Positions 8,744 through 17,732 of a DNA stretch of 64,000 nt are shown here, piece after piece. The stretch is taken from positions 1-64,000 of the forward strand of contig NZ_JACEFB010000017.1 in the NCBI RefSeq assembly GCF_013694095.1, in the 5' to 3' direction. Source of the stretch: Thermogemmata fonticola. GTDB taxonomy: Bacteria > Planctomycetota > Planctomycetia > Gemmatales > Gemmataceae. A program made the translations under genes and the position numbers. The number at the start of each line of letters is the position of its first letter. Positions within the stretch are counted from its first letter, which is position 1. The notes below the pieces were generated by a model. It had not been told where the DNA came from. It worked only from the letters and a program-made list of their open reading frames with translations, and did not search any database.

Positions 8744-9717
8744 ACGCACCGCTGCCTTACCTGACCCGGATGAACCTGGCCCTGCTCGACGGCCTGGAAC
8801 GCTATCCGGCGGCGCTCCTGGAACCGCACCGCCGCTTCCTTCTGGCCCAGCAGGAAGCCGAGGGCGGCTTCCGCGGCCGCGCCCCCGGTGCGGACCTGTA
8901 TTACACCAGCTTCGCCTTGCGTTCCCTAGCCGTGCTGCAAAGCCTGGAGCTGGAGGTGGGCCAGCGCGCCGCCGCCTACTTGCGCCAACGCCTCGCCGGC
9001 AGCACGCAGGTGGTCGATTTCTTCGCCTGGCTGCTCAGTGCTGCCCTGGTGCAGTTGTGCGGTTGCGACCTGTGGTCCGAAGCGCCCCCGGACTGGCAGC
9101 AGCGCCTGGCCGACCTCTTCGAGCGCTTCCGCAGCGCCGACGGCGGCTACGGCAAGACCCCCGCGGCCCCCCGCGGCAGCACCTACATCAGCTTCCTCGT
9201 CTGCCTGGCGGCGGAATTGCTCGGCCTGGACTTGCCGGACAAGCCCCGCTTGCAGGAGTTCATCCTCTCCCAGCGGCGGGACGACGGCGGCTTCGTCGAA
9301 GTCCCGGCCCAGCGCCGCAGCAGCACCAATCCCACCGCGGCGGCCCTCGGCGTGCTCCAACTGCTCGGCGGCCTCGATCCCCCCATCGCCGCTTCCGCGG
9401 CGGACTTCCTCGCCGGTATGCTCGCCCCCCTCGACGGCGGCCTGCGCGCCAACCCCCGCATCCCCCTGGCGGACCTCCTCTCCACCTTCACCGGCGCCTG
9501 GACCCTCGTCAGCCTCGGCGTGGCGGACCGCCTCCCCTGGAAACCACTCCGCGACTTCGCCCTCGCCTGTGCCGACCCCCACGGCGGCTTCCGCGGCGGA
9601 CTCTGGGATGAAACCCCCGATGTCGAGTACACCTTCTACGGCCTCGGCGTGCTCGCCCTCGCCGCCCAGCAGGACCCCGCCCTGACCCAGCACATCCCTC
9701 CCGACCCCAGCGGCTAG
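8740..9717 (+). CDS. Prenyltransferase/squalene-cyclase-like alpha-alpha barrel protein
   Basis: The 325-residue product contains evenly spaced repeats of the terpenoid-cyclase/protein-prenyltransferase barrel: EGGFRG (about 46), DGGYGKTP (about 131), DGGFVEVP (about 185), DGGLRANP (about 230) and HGGFRGGLWDE (about 285). The last repeat continues PDVEYTFYGLGVLAL. In protein prenyltransferase beta subunits the equivalent end carries a zinc-binding His, which I do not see here, and there is no DxDD of squalene-hopene cyclases. The activity is therefore open. The GTG at 8740 overlaps the upstream stop (GTGA); an ATG at 8770 is an alternative. Confidence 0.75.
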   Translation: MNAPLPYLTRMNLALLDGLERYPAALLEPHRRFLLAQQEAEGGFRGRAPGADLYYTSFALRSLAVLQSLELEVGQRAAAYLRQRLAGSTQVVDFFAWLLSAALVQLCGCDLWSEAPPDWQQRLADLFERFRSADGGYGKTPAAPRGSTYISFLVCLAAELLGLDLPDKPRLQEFILSQRRDDGGFVEVPAQRRSSTNPTAAALGVLQLLGGLDPPIAASAADFLAGMLAPLDGGLRANPRIPLADLLSTFTGAWTLVSLGVADRLPWKPLRDFALACADPHGGFRGGLWDETPDVEYTFYGLGVLALAAQQDPALTQHIPPDPSG

Positions 9718-9812
9718 GTCCCCGGACCCGTCCCGCCGCCCCGCCGTTCTGGACACGCCGCTGTCACCCAACCACGAGGTACCCCTGACCGGAAATCGCC
9801 GAGGATCGCGCA

Positions 9813-10529
9813 ATGGCTTTGATCGTCGAAAACCTGAGCAAAGAGTATCCCACCCGCAGCGGTCCCCTCACGGTGCTGCGCGAGATTTCCTTCACCTTGC
9901 TGCCGGGGGAATCTCTGGCCATCATGGGGCCGTCCGGTTCGGGCAAAAGCACGCTCCTGCACATCCTCGGCACCCTGGACACGCCCAGCGCGGGCCGCGT
10001 CACCCTCGAAGGGGTCGATCCTTTCCGCCTGCGGGAACGGGAACTAGCCGCCTTCCGCAATCGCCGCATCGGCTTCGTCTTCCAGGACCATCACTTGCTG
10101 CCCCAGTGCAACGTGCTGGAAAATGTGCTCATCCCCACTCTGGTCAGCGGGCGGCCCGCCGCGGAAGTGGAACGGCGGGCGCGGCAGCTCCTGGAACGCG
10201 TCGGGCTAGGGCATCGGCTGGACCACCGGCCCGCGGAGCTTTCCGGCGGCGAACGCCAACGCGTCGCCCTGGCCCGTGCCCTCATCTTGCAGCCGCTCCT
10301 CGTCCTCGCCGATGAACCGACGGGCAACCTCGACGCCGACAGTGCCGCCGTCGTCGCCGACTTGCTCGAAGAACTGCACCGCCAGGAGCGGAACATCCTG
10401 ATTGTGGTGACCCACAGCGTCGAATTGGCCCGCCGCTTTCCCCGCCGCGCCGACCTCCGCTCCGCCCGCCTGCACTTCCACGCCGAGCCTACCACCCCCT
10501 TCAGCAGTCCCGCCCCCCCTGCTTCCTGA
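9813..10529 (+). CDS. ABC transporter ATP-binding protein, LolD/MacB type
   Basis: The 238-residue ATPase has a Walker A GPSGSGKST (about residues 39-47), Q-loop FVFQDHHLLP (about 90), signature LSGGERQRVALARAL (about 145), Walker B plus D-loop LVLADEPTGNLD (about 165) and the switch His in VTHSVE. This class drives lipoprotein release or MacB-type export with separate FtsX-like permeases. None is encoded nearby, so the partner must lie elsewhere. The C-terminal 20 residues are Pro/Ala-rich. It follows the glycosyltransferase cluster by 95 bases in the same direction. Confidence 0.88.
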   Translation: MALIVENLSKEYPTRSGPLTVLREISFTLLPGESLAIMGPSGSGKSTLLHILGTLDTPSAGRVTLEGVDPFRLRERELAAFRNRRIGFVFQDHHLLPQCNVLENVLIPTLVSGRPAAEVERRARQLLERVGLGHRLDHRPAELSGGERQRVALARALILQPLLVLADEPTGNLDADSAAVVADLLEELHRQERNILIVVTHSVELARRFPRRADLRSARLHFHAEPTTPFSSPAPPAS

Positions 10530-10852
10530 ATCGGCTCGATCATCCGCTGCGGAAATGACGCCAAGCCAGCGGAGGGGTGAAACCCAGAAAGCCAACGGCT
10601 TGGGGAATGACAGGATGCTGCCACTTCCTCGAGCCGTCCGCCAGCGAGGAGGTGACTGTCGGCCGCCTGCGGACAATTTTCCCCTTCCTCCCCGCCGCTG
10701 CTGCTTCCCGGCCGGGTCGTACCTCCGTCGGAATCGCCAGAACGGCTGTTGGGGAACGCCCCGCGTCGGGTTGGGGGGGCCATGCTACTCGGCTCCTCAG
10801 CTTATCACCGAGAAAGCTTTCATCGATCACCGGCTTATCATCGAGAAAGTGA
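10530..10852. repeat. Intergenic region with a 33-base direct repeat
   Basis: GCTTATCAYCGAGAAAG occurs at 10800-10816 and 10833-10849, a 33-base period, immediately beyond the stop of the leftward LRR gene. The rest of the interval shows no gene. Confidence 0.6.
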
Positions 10853-11770
10853 TCAGTGTATGATCCTACAGCCCGGCAAGGCTTTTCGCAGTTCCCGAAC
10901 CCCTGCATCCGTGACACGGGTGTCGTACAGGTTCAGCCGTTGCAGGTTTTGAAGTTGGGTCAGGTGTTTGAGTCCGGCATCGGTGATTTGGGTGCGGCTC
11001 AAGTTCAGCTCTTGCAGGTTTTGGAGTTGTTTCAGGTGGGGGAGTGCAGCGTCGGTGATCTCGGTGTAGCTCAGGTTCAGCCATTGCATTTTTTTAAGCT
11101 TGGCCAGGTGTTGGAGTCCAGCGTTGGTGATCTTGGTCCGGCTGAGGTCCAGCGTGTGGAGGTTTTGGAGTTGGACCAGGTGTTGGAGTGCGGCGTCGGT
11201 GATCAGGCTAGGCTTCTCAAACAGAAGGTTGCTCAGGTACAGCACTTGCAAGTTTTGGAGTGGGGCCAGTTCTTTGACTCCGGCATCGGTGATCGGGGTG
11301 CCGCTCAGGTCCAGCGCTTGCAGGTTTTTGAGTTGGGCTAAATGTGGGAGTCCCGCGTCGGTGATCTGGGTGAAGCTCAGGTCCAGCAGGTGCAGGTGAC
11401 TCAGTTTGGCTACCTCCTTCAAACCCGCGTCCGTAATTCGGGTGAAACTCAGCCCAAAGGGTGCGCCGGGAGCGGGGAGCTTGCCTACTACGCCGTCCCC
11501 TGGCCACAGCCTAAACCGAAAACCAGGAAGGTCCCCCGCCTTGGCTACACTTTCCCCCACAAAAAACACGATGACTCCATAATCCATGACGCGGAGCCAG
11601 CCCACCTCGGCACCCGCCGCACGCCAGCGCTGGACTACCTCCTCCGGCAACCGACGGAGTTTGGCCTTACCCCCTGGCTCGTCGGGTTGCCCCCAATTTG
11701 ATCCCACGTTCAGCAGGAAAGCCCCGACCAGACCGAACCACGCCCCCGCCAGAGGAAGTCGCCGCTGCAT
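10853..11770 (-). CDS. Leucine-rich-repeat protein (TDAGL type), probably exported
   Basis: The 305-residue product starts with a hydrophobic stretch (LAGAWFGLVGAFLLNVG) that can act as a signal peptide. After a non-repeat region (about 25-105) it has eight LRR units of about 24 residues with the consensus TxITDAGLxHLxxLxNLxxL, ending close to the C-terminus. LRRs of this type mediate protein-protein contact, and no catalytic domain is attached. GGGGGAGGTC lies 6 bases before the ATG. The regular repeats make the DNA itself internally repetitive. Confidence 0.85.
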   Translation of the reverse strand: MQRRLPLAGAWFGLVGAFLLNVGSNWGQPDEPGGKAKLRRLPEEVVQRWRAAGAEVGWLRVMDYGVIVFFVGESVAKAGDLPGFRFRLWPGDGVVGKLPAPGAPFGLSFTRITDAGLKEVAKLSHLHLLDLSFTQITDAGLPHLAQLKNLQALDLSGTPITDAGVKELAPLQNLQVLYLSNLLFEKPSLITDAALQHLVQLQNLHTLDLSRTKITNAGLQHLAKLKKMQWLNLSYTEITDAALPHLKQLQNLQELNLSRTQITDAGLKHLTQLQNLQRLNLYDTRVTDAGVRELRKALPGCRIIH

Positions 11771-11979
11771 GACTGACCTCCCCCAAGACTTGAGTGTGCG
11801 ATGGAATTGACCCCTTCAGTGTAACCCTCCGCTATTCCTCTCACAAGCGAAAACGCGAAAGGGGCATGGTGGGAATCCACGCCACACGGTGCGGTGAAGC
11901 GTCGGGGGCAGAGGGGGAGGAAAGTGGCCGAGGGCGTTGGGCGGAGGAAAGGCGGCCAGGGGGTTGGCAGAGGGGGGGG

Positions 11980-13245
11980 TTACTTCCGGGCGCGGAGGTC
12001 GTAGCAGGCGAGTTTGTCCTGGTCGCGGAGGTAGAGTCGGCCGTTGGCGATGACGGGATGTGCCCAGCATTCGCGACCGCTGCGGTTGGTTTCCTGGAAG
12101 GCGCCGGCCAGGGTGAGGCCGTCCGGGGTCGCCTGGAGCAGGGCCACTACGCCGTTCTGGTAGCGGAAGTAGAGCATGCCGTCCGCGGCGATGACCGCGG
12201 CCGAGCCGCCGCCGCCCGCGGGATTGCGGCTTTCCTTCCACACGATCTCGCCGTTGCGGAAGTCCACGCAGGCGGGCAGGCCGTTGTTGTGTCCGTGGCC
12301 AAGGTAGAGATAATCTCCGACCAGGACCATCCCGCCGTGGTGGTTCTGCAACTCCCGGCCGGAATGGCGCTTGACTTCCTCGACTTGGACTTGCATCGGT
12401 CCCGTGACGCGCAGGCGCAGCAGGGCGGCACCGCTGTCGTAGCCGGTGGAGCAGAACAGGTAGGGGCTGCGGGCCACGACGGTCGGAATGTTGGCCGTGC
12501 TGTTGCTGACGCGCTTGTATTGCCAGAGGAGCTTGCCGCTTTGGGCTTCCACCCCCACGACGCCGCCGCTGGGTCCCAAATGGGTGACGTACAGGCTCAC
12601 GCCGTCCACCGTGACTTTGATCGGGGAGGCATAACCGGCCCCGCCGCAGCGGGGGATGGCACACTTCCAGATGACCGCTCCAGTGTCCTTGTTCAAGGCG
12701 ACCACGGCGGCCTCGTCACTTCCCGGCGTGCAGATGAGCTTGTTCCCATCCACCAGCGGCGATTCGCTGTAGCCCCAGCCGGACATCATCCGCCCCCCGA
12801 AGTCCTTGCCGTAGTTCTTCCGCCAGAGGACGCGGCCCGTGCGGGCATCGACACAGGCCAGGTCGCCGTCGCGGGTGAGGGCATAGACTTTGCCCTGGTG
12901 AACGACGGGGGTGCTATTCGGTTCGCCGCGCTGTTCGGAGTAGGGGGTGGACCAGAGCAGCTCGCCGGTCTTTTCCTGCCGTGCCCAGAGGTGATTGCGT
13001 CCCTCGAGCATTCCCGTGCCGTAGATCACCCCGCCGCTGACCGCGACCGAGGAGAAGCCGTTGCCGCAACCTTTGACGGTCCAGAGGAGCGGCGGTCCTC
13101 CCTTGGGCCAGCTTTTGAGCAAGCCGGTTTCGCGGGAGACGCCGTCGCGCTCGGGACCGCGCCACTGCGGCCAATCCGCCGCCCCCAGCAAGCCGGAGAT
13201 CAGCAGCACAACGCCCCCGCTGCCAAGCCAACTTGTACGGTTCAT
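11980..13245 (-). CDS. Secreted PQQ-like beta-propeller protein
   Basis: The 421-residue product has a signal peptide (MNRTSWLGSGGVVLLISGLLGAA) followed by the WPQWRGPERDGVS motif typical of planctomycete outer-membrane-biogenesis-like propellers. Repeated blades follow, such as GDLACVDARTGRVLWRKNYG, DTGAVIWKCA and AQSGKLLWQYKR. Blades of the form D-x-x-TG-x-x-LW are diagnostic. No PQQ-dependent dehydrogenase active-site pattern is evident, so an enzymatic role is not implied. It lies 108 bases downstream of a close paralogue on the same strand. Confidence 0.85.
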   Translation of the reverse strand: MNRTSWLGSGGVVLLISGLLGAADWPQWRGPERDGVSRETGLLKSWPKGGPPLLWTVKGCGNGFSSVAVSGGVIYGTGMLEGRNHLWARQEKTGELLWSTPYSEQRGEPNSTPVVHQGKVYALTRDGDLACVDARTGRVLWRKNYGKDFGGRMMSGWGYSESPLVDGNKLICTPGSDEAAVVALNKDTGAVIWKCAIPRCGGAGYASPIKVTVDGVSLYVTHLGPSGGVVGVEAQSGKLLWQYKRVSNSTANIPTVVARSPYLFCSTGYDSGAALLRLRVTGPMQVQVEEVKRHSGRELQNHHGGMVLVGDYLYLGHGHNNGLPACVDFRNGEIVWKESRNPAGGGGSAAVIAADGMLYFRYQNGVVALLQATPDGLTLAGAFQETNRSGRECWAHPVIANGRLYLRDQDKLACYDLRARK

Positions 13246-13353
13246 GGTGCAGCCCTCGTTCTCGAAGAAGATTCGATCCTGGTGAACCGTTCAACCCGCA
13301 GGCTGGGACCGTCCCCCCCGGCGCTTCCGGCGGCGCGGCGATCTTCTTCCGCC

Positions 13354-14685
13354 TCACGGCTTGACGTTATAGCAATATAGCATGTTCTGATCGCGGATAT
13401 AGAGTCGGCCGTTGGCAATCACAGGGTGCGGCCAACTCTGGGAATAGCGCTTGTTATCCGGCGGGGGCAGGCGGAAGGTCGAGACCACTTTCAGCTCCTG
13501 CGGCGAGGGTTCGATCAAGACCATCACGCCGTTCTGGTAGCGGAAGTAGAGTCGGCCATCGGCGTAGAGGACCGCCGCCGAGCCTTGACCGCCTCCGACC
13601 GCCTTGGCGTTGCGCTCCGGCCCCCACTTGATCTCCCCCGTGGCAAACTCCACGCACACCGGATGCCCCTGGTTCTGCCCGTGGCCGAAGTAGAGGTAGC
13701 CATCGACCAGGACCATGCCGCCGTGGTGATTGTTCAGCTCGGAGACTTTGTAGCTTTTGAGTTCTTTGACCTCGAAGGAGCCGTCGCCTTTGGGTAACAG
13801 TTGGAGCAAGGCCGCTCCGCCGCTATAGCTGCACGAGACCCAGACTTTATCCCCGGAGATGACGGGCATGGGAATCTGGGCCACGCCGCCGCTCGCCGCT
13901 TGACCCCGGTATTGCCACAGCAGCTTGCCCGTCTCCGCGTGAACGCCGATCAGTCCGCCGCTGCTGCCTGTGAGCACCACGTACATCGGCACGTTGGCGA
14001 TCACCGCCTTGACCGGGGAGGAATACCCCTGTCCGCCGCCGACGTTCCCCGCCGCACAGCGCCAGATTTCCTTCCCCGTGTCCGCGTCCCAAGCCACCAT
14101 CGTGGCCTTTGCTCCTCCCGGCGTGCCGATGACCTTTTGGCCGTCCACCAGCACCGATTCGGTGTACGCCCAGGTGGGCACCCGCCCGCCGTAGTCCCGG
14201 ACATAGTTTTTCGTCCACAGCAGCTTGCCGTCGCTCGTCTGGACGCAAGCCAGGGTGCCATCGCCGCTGACGACATAAGCTTTCCCTGCGGCCACGGTCG
14301 GCGTGCTCGCCGGTCCGTTCGTCTGGTTCTTGTAAGCCTGACCCGTCGCGGGCGGATCGGCAAACGGCGTGAACCAGAGTTCCTTGCCGTCGGCTTCATT
14401 CAAGGCCCAGATGCCGTCTTTGCCGTCGCGCAGACCGATGCCGAAAATTTTTCCTTCCGCGATCGACGGCGTGCCCCAACCCGCCCCGCGGTTGCCCACC
14501 TTCCACAAAAGCGGCGGACCCGAGGCCGGCCAGCTCCGCAATAGGCCCGTCTCGGTGCAGTAGCCGTCCCGCTTCGGACCGCGGAACTCCGGCCAATCCG
14601 CCGCACCGACCAGACCCGCTCCCAGCATCAGACCCCCAACTACCCCCACCCACCCCCGGATGGGCAACACCTCGCGTGCTTTCAT
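13354..14685 (-). CDS. Secreted PQQ-like beta-propeller protein, paralogue of the downstream gene
   Basis: The 443-residue product has a signal peptide ending VGAADWPEFRGPKRDGY. Its blades align one-for-one with those of the 11980-13245 gene: shared ADWP-FRGP, GDGTLACVQTSDGKLLWTKNY, ETGKLLWQYRG, LNNHHGGMVLVDGYLYFGHG and a matching C-terminus GRLYIRDQNMLYCYN. The pair therefore arose by tandem duplication. The start at 14685 is preferred because GGAGAAG lies 7 bases upstream. An ATG at 14706 would add seven basic residues. A symmetrical site lies about 55 bases upstream. Confidence 0.87.
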   Translation of the reverse strand: MKAREVLPIRGWVGVVGGLMLGAGLVGAADWPEFRGPKRDGYCTETGLLRSWPASGPPLLWKVGNRGAGWGTPSIAEGKIFGIGLRDGKDGIWALNEADGKELWFTPFADPPATGQAYKNQTNGPASTPTVAAGKAYVVSGDGTLACVQTSDGKLLWTKNYVRDYGGRVPTWAYTESVLVDGQKVIGTPGGAKATMVAWDADTGKEIWRCAAGNVGGGQGYSSPVKAVIANVPMYVVLTGSSGGLIGVHAETGKLLWQYRGQAASGGVAQIPMPVISGDKVWVSCSYSGGAALLQLLPKGDGSFEVKELKSYKVSELNNHHGGMVLVDGYLYFGHGQNQGHPVCVEFATGEIKWGPERNAKAVGGGQGSAAVLYADGRLYFRYQNGVMVLIEPSPQELKVVSTFRLPPPDNKRYSQSWPHPVIANGRLYIRDQNMLYCYNVKP

Positions 14686-15064
14686 ACGGCAGCTTCTCCT
14701 TGGCACATCAGAACCGTTTTCCGTGGGAACGACGCCTCTCGGAAAACACGTTTTCCCCGTCAGCGACCGCAGCTCAGGCCCGGTGGGAAAACCGCTTGTC
14801 CCGTGACGTTGGGAGTAAGGGACGGACCAACTCGGTCCGTAAGCGAACAGGCCGCAATCGGCCGGCGGGCGGGAAACTCGGTCTCCGAGGCAGGCGGACT
14901 AGGGATGATCTAGCACCCCCCGCCGCAAGAGCAAGCGGGAAAATGGCAAAAATGCCGCCCTGGGGAAACGTCGAGAAAAGGAACCTGGGCAACGTGGAGC
15001 CTGCGGCAGGTCAGCCCGGAGCGAGTCGAGGCGGGCGGGGAAGGATGGGGAGCAGTCGGGGTGG
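14686..15064. promoter_or_regulatory. Intergenic region with the inverted repeat GGAAAAC-2-GTTTTCC
   Basis: A perfect 7-2-7 inverted repeat, GGAAAAC AC GTTTTCC, lies at 14741-14756, about 55 bases upstream of the leftward PQQ-propeller gene. Related partial sites (GTTTTCCGTGGGAA at 14716, GGGAAAACCG at 14783) flank it. This is a good candidate operator by symmetry and position. The remainder of the interval holds no gene. Confidence 0.5.
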
Positions 15065-15721
15065 TCAACGGCAGCGGTAGAAACCCCCGACAAAGACGAT
15101 CGGCGGCCGAGGTGGCGGGACATACACCGGGCGGACGATGACCGGAGCGGCCACCACCGGCGGCGGCATCCACCACGGCGACCACGGCGACTCGTAAATG
15201 ATCGTCGTACTGCTCGACGAACGCAGCCCCGACGACGGCAGCACCGGCGGACGCGACTGCATCTCCGCAATCACCCGCGGTGACACCCCGTTGGCCTTGA
15301 GCCAGTCCAAATCGGACGTGGTCAATTGGAAGGTGCTCCCGGTGGCCCGGATTTGATTGATGATAACCTGTTCATCATGCCCCTGTTGTGTCAAGTGGAC
15401 GACATCCGTTAGGCCCAGCTTCTGGGGTGCGCTTGCCGCCGTGGCTGCGGCCTGTTGCAGGGCGAGTTGTTCCCGTCGTTCTTCTTTGTCTGCCTCGTTG
15501 CCGATGAGGCCGCCGATCCCCGCTCCGGCTAGCCCGCCGATGAGCGCGCCGGTACGCGGGTTGCCCGTCGCGGCTCCCACACCTAAGCCCGCTGCGGTTC
15601 CCAACGCCCCGCCAATAGCTGCCCCCGTTTGCGCTTGGTTCATATGTTCGCAGCCGCCGCTCGCCACAAGGCCGGCAAGCAGAACCCACGCGAACCCGAC
15701 TCGTGCTTGCATACCCCTCAT
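15065..15721 (-). CDS. Glycine-zipper putative lipoprotein
   Basis: The 218-residue product starts with a signal sequence ending VASGGC, an acceptable but weak lipobox. A glycine zipper with repeated GGA/GAA and GLIGN motifs (about residues 35-75) follows, then a short charged helix, a conserved-looking block QGHDEQVIINQIRATG (about 112) and a Pro/Val/Tyr-rich tail. Glycine-zipper proteins usually insert in or span the outer membrane. Start codons at 15721 and 15712 are both possible. The former is followed 9 bases later by the latter, and each has a purine-rich stretch before it. Confidence 0.75.
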   Translation of the reverse strand: MRGMQARVGFAWVLLAGLVASGGCEHMNQAQTGAAIGGALGTAAGLGVGAATGNPRTGALIGGLAGAGIGGLIGNEADKEERREQLALQQAAATAASAPQKLGLTDVVHLTQQGHDEQVIINQIRATGSTFQLTTSDLDWLKANGVSPRVIAEMQSRPPVLPSSGLRSSSSTTIIYESPWSPWWMPPPVVAAPVIVRPVYVPPPRPPIVFVGGFYRCR

Positions 15722-15800
15722 CCCCCTCTCAATCTCCGACCGACCCCGGCGTATAGCTCCCGGCCTCCCGCTTGTCAAGAGCACTCCACCACCTTGGCCG

Positions 15801-15938
15801 CTCGGGGTGTAACTAGATTTTCTGGGGGTGGGGGCTGAACCCGCGAGGTGTTTCCCCAGACTAGCAGAGCTGCCCGGCAGAGAACTCCCAGAGAATTTGG
15901 TTGCACCCGCCGCTCGGGGTGCAGCCAGATTTTCTGGG
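15801..15938 (+). repeat. 30-base direct repeat, the second copy forming a 22-bp hairpin
   Basis: A 30-base element beginning CGCTCGGGGTG and ending TTTTCTGGGGG occurs at 15801-15830 and 15911-15940, with three differences. An inverted copy of its core lies at 15887-15908, so 15887-15908 and 15917-15938 form a 22-base stem with an 8-base loop. The three non-Watson-Crick positions are all G-U when the + strand is transcribed, and would be C-A if the - strand were. No T-run follows. It lies in the leader region of the SH3-like gene at 16096, and the gap 15722-16095 holds no coding sequence. Confidence 0.7.
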
Positions 15939-16095
15939 GGGCTGAAGAGGGGCGGGGGGCTTCGGCTTGACGGGGAAGGCGGAGGTGCTATGGGAGGGGA
16001 ATTGCTCCCGAAGCTGGGACGAGCCGGTTCCAGAGAAGGGGTGGGACGTTCTGGGGACAGAGGAGAAGCGGAAACTTTGCCGAAGGGTTGTCATC

Positions 16096-17469
16096 ATGCG
16101 CGGCGCGGATGGGCGAAGAGGGCGGAACGGAGCGCGGAGAGGGGCCGGCTTTGGGGCGCGGTTGGGGCTGCGTTTCGGCCAAGTGCTGGTGCTGATCGCC
16201 GGGTGGGGACTGGGGGGAATTGCCGAAGCGCAGTCGGGGAGTTCGACCTCTGCGGGCGCTTCGCCTTCGGGGTCCGCCGGCGATAGTCCAGTCGGTTCTC
16301 CGAGCAACAGTTTGGGGAGCGGGAGCCTGCCGAAGCCGCCGTATTTGGCGGTGGTGACGGCGCCGCAAGTCACGCTGCGGGCTGGGCCGAGCGATCAATT
16401 CCCGGACACGGGCACCTTGCAAGCGGGGATGCTCGTGTGGGTGGATCATGAGGAAGGGAACGGCTGGCTGGCGGTGCAGGACCCGCCGCAAACTCTGCGG
16501 TGCATCAGTTGGGTGCCGATGCAGTTTATCAACTTCGACAAGTCTCGTCCGATTCCGCAGAATGTGGTAGTGGATGAAGCGGGGGCACCGTTACGTCCGG
16601 GCAAAATTGGCTTGGCGGAACCCTTGCCGGTGCAGCGGACGCGCGTACCGGGGGGGACGATTCTGCTGGTCATCGGTCCGCCGGTGCAGCGGGAGGGGAA
16701 GACGTGGTATCCGGTGGCGGCGCCGCCGGGGGATTTTCGCTACCTTCCCAAGCAGGCGGTGCAGGCGCAGCGGGGCGGGGCGTGGCATTATCAGGTGCGG
16801 GAACCGGCACCAGCACCGACGGCGGGAGCTGCGGGTTCCTCCGCGACCGCGGGACTGGCTGGGACGGTAGGTAACAGCGGCAGCAGTCGTCCGGCAGCAA
16901 TGCCCAGCCCGCTGGTGCAGCATCCCCTCTGGCAGCAGGCGGAAGCGGCGGAGCAGGCCGGGCGCTTCGAGGAAGCCGAGCGGCTCTTTTTCGAGTTGGC
17001 CCGCATCCTGAACGAACAAGGGAAGCAGCACGATCTGGCCAATCTATGCTACACGCGGATTCACGCCTTGCGGGAGAAGCGGCGGCAAGGGCCGCGGACC
17101 TCGCCTGCCCCATCGGGGTCCTTGCCGGCGTCTGCGAGCGGCTCAGCCGCACCGGCTCGGCTCCTGCCCCCGGAGACGCCGCCGGCATCCGCGGCGAGTT
17201 CTACCGGTCCAACTCCGGCGGCGGCGGACTCGCCCCGCTGGTACGGTCCCGGTCGGCTTGTGCGTTCCGCCATCGCCCTCGATGGCCGAAAAACCTACGC
17301 CCTGGAAGCCCATCCCGGCGTGCCCCTCGTCTATGTCGTGCCCGGAGCGGCGGGGGACCTGGAGCGTTACGTCAACACCGTCGTGCAAGTCTATGGCACG
17401 GCGCAGAATCGCCGCGGCTTGTCCTACCCCTACGTGGCGGCAGCGGCGGTTTCCCCCGCACCACGCTGA
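16096..17469 (+). CDS. Exported SH3-like domain protein
   Basis: The 457-residue product has a long basic N-region and one hydrophobic segment (FGQVLVLIAGWGLGG) ending AEAQ, a plausible signal peptide. A Ser/Gly-rich linker leads to a bacterial SH3-like domain (about residues 78-140: VTLRAGPSDQFPDTGTLQAG, then VDHEEGNGWLAVQDPP) and a second SH3-like stretch (about 180-235). The TPR-like segment HPLWQQAEAAEQAGRFEEAE (about 277), a low-complexity Pro/Ala/Ser region and a beta-rich C-terminal domain (about 380-455) complete it. Such domains often bind cell-wall or peptide ligands. The ATG at 16096 is chosen for the signal peptide, but the frame is open back to 15967. Confidence 0.72.
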   Translation: MRGADGRRGRNGARRGAGFGARLGLRFGQVLVLIAGWGLGGIAEAQSGSSTSAGASPSGSAGDSPVGSPSNSLGSGSLPKPPYLAVVTAPQVTLRAGPSDQFPDTGTLQAGMLVWVDHEEGNGWLAVQDPPQTLRCISWVPMQFINFDKSRPIPQNVVVDEAGAPLRPGKIGLAEPLPVQRTRVPGGTILLVIGPPVQREGKTWYPVAAPPGDFRYLPKQAVQAQRGGAWHYQVREPAPAPTAGAAGSSATAGLAGTVGNSGSSRPAAMPSPLVQHPLWQQAEAAEQAGRFEEAERLFFELARILNEQGKQHDLANLCYTRIHALREKRRQGPRTSPAPSGSLPASASGSAAPARLLPPETPPASAASSTGPTPAAADSPRWYGPGRLVRSAIALDGRKTYALEAHPGVPLVYVVPGAAGDLERYVNTVVQVYGTAQNRRGLSYPYVAAAAVSPAPR

Positions 17470-17597
17470 CATGGCACCATCAGTAGGAAACGGCGAAGCA
17501 ACACTTCGGGTGCAAGCGGAGCAGCGGGGCACCTGACGGAGCCAGCGGGGCGTCTCCCAATGGACTTGCGCTCGCCTTCCTTCGGAGTCGGCGGGCC

Positions 17598-17629
17598 AAA
17601 AAAAGACGACGGCCTCGCAGCGGAGGCCG
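17598..17629 (-). terminator. Rho-independent-type terminator for the leftward DUF1549/DUF1553 gene
   Basis: On the - strand a 7-bp stem (17629-17623 with 17616-17610, CGGCCTC/GAGGCCG) and 6-base loop are followed after five bases by seven U residues (17604-17598). It stands about 100 bases beyond the stop codon of the gene ending at 17733. Confidence 0.65.
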
Positions 17630-17732
17630 CCCCTTCGGTGAGATGTGCTTGCGAATCTAGGGGGTTGATCAGTTCTCGATGGAGCTGCGGAAACCGGTGG
17701 GCACTTGCCCCGTTTTGCCTTCGGTTCCCGGT

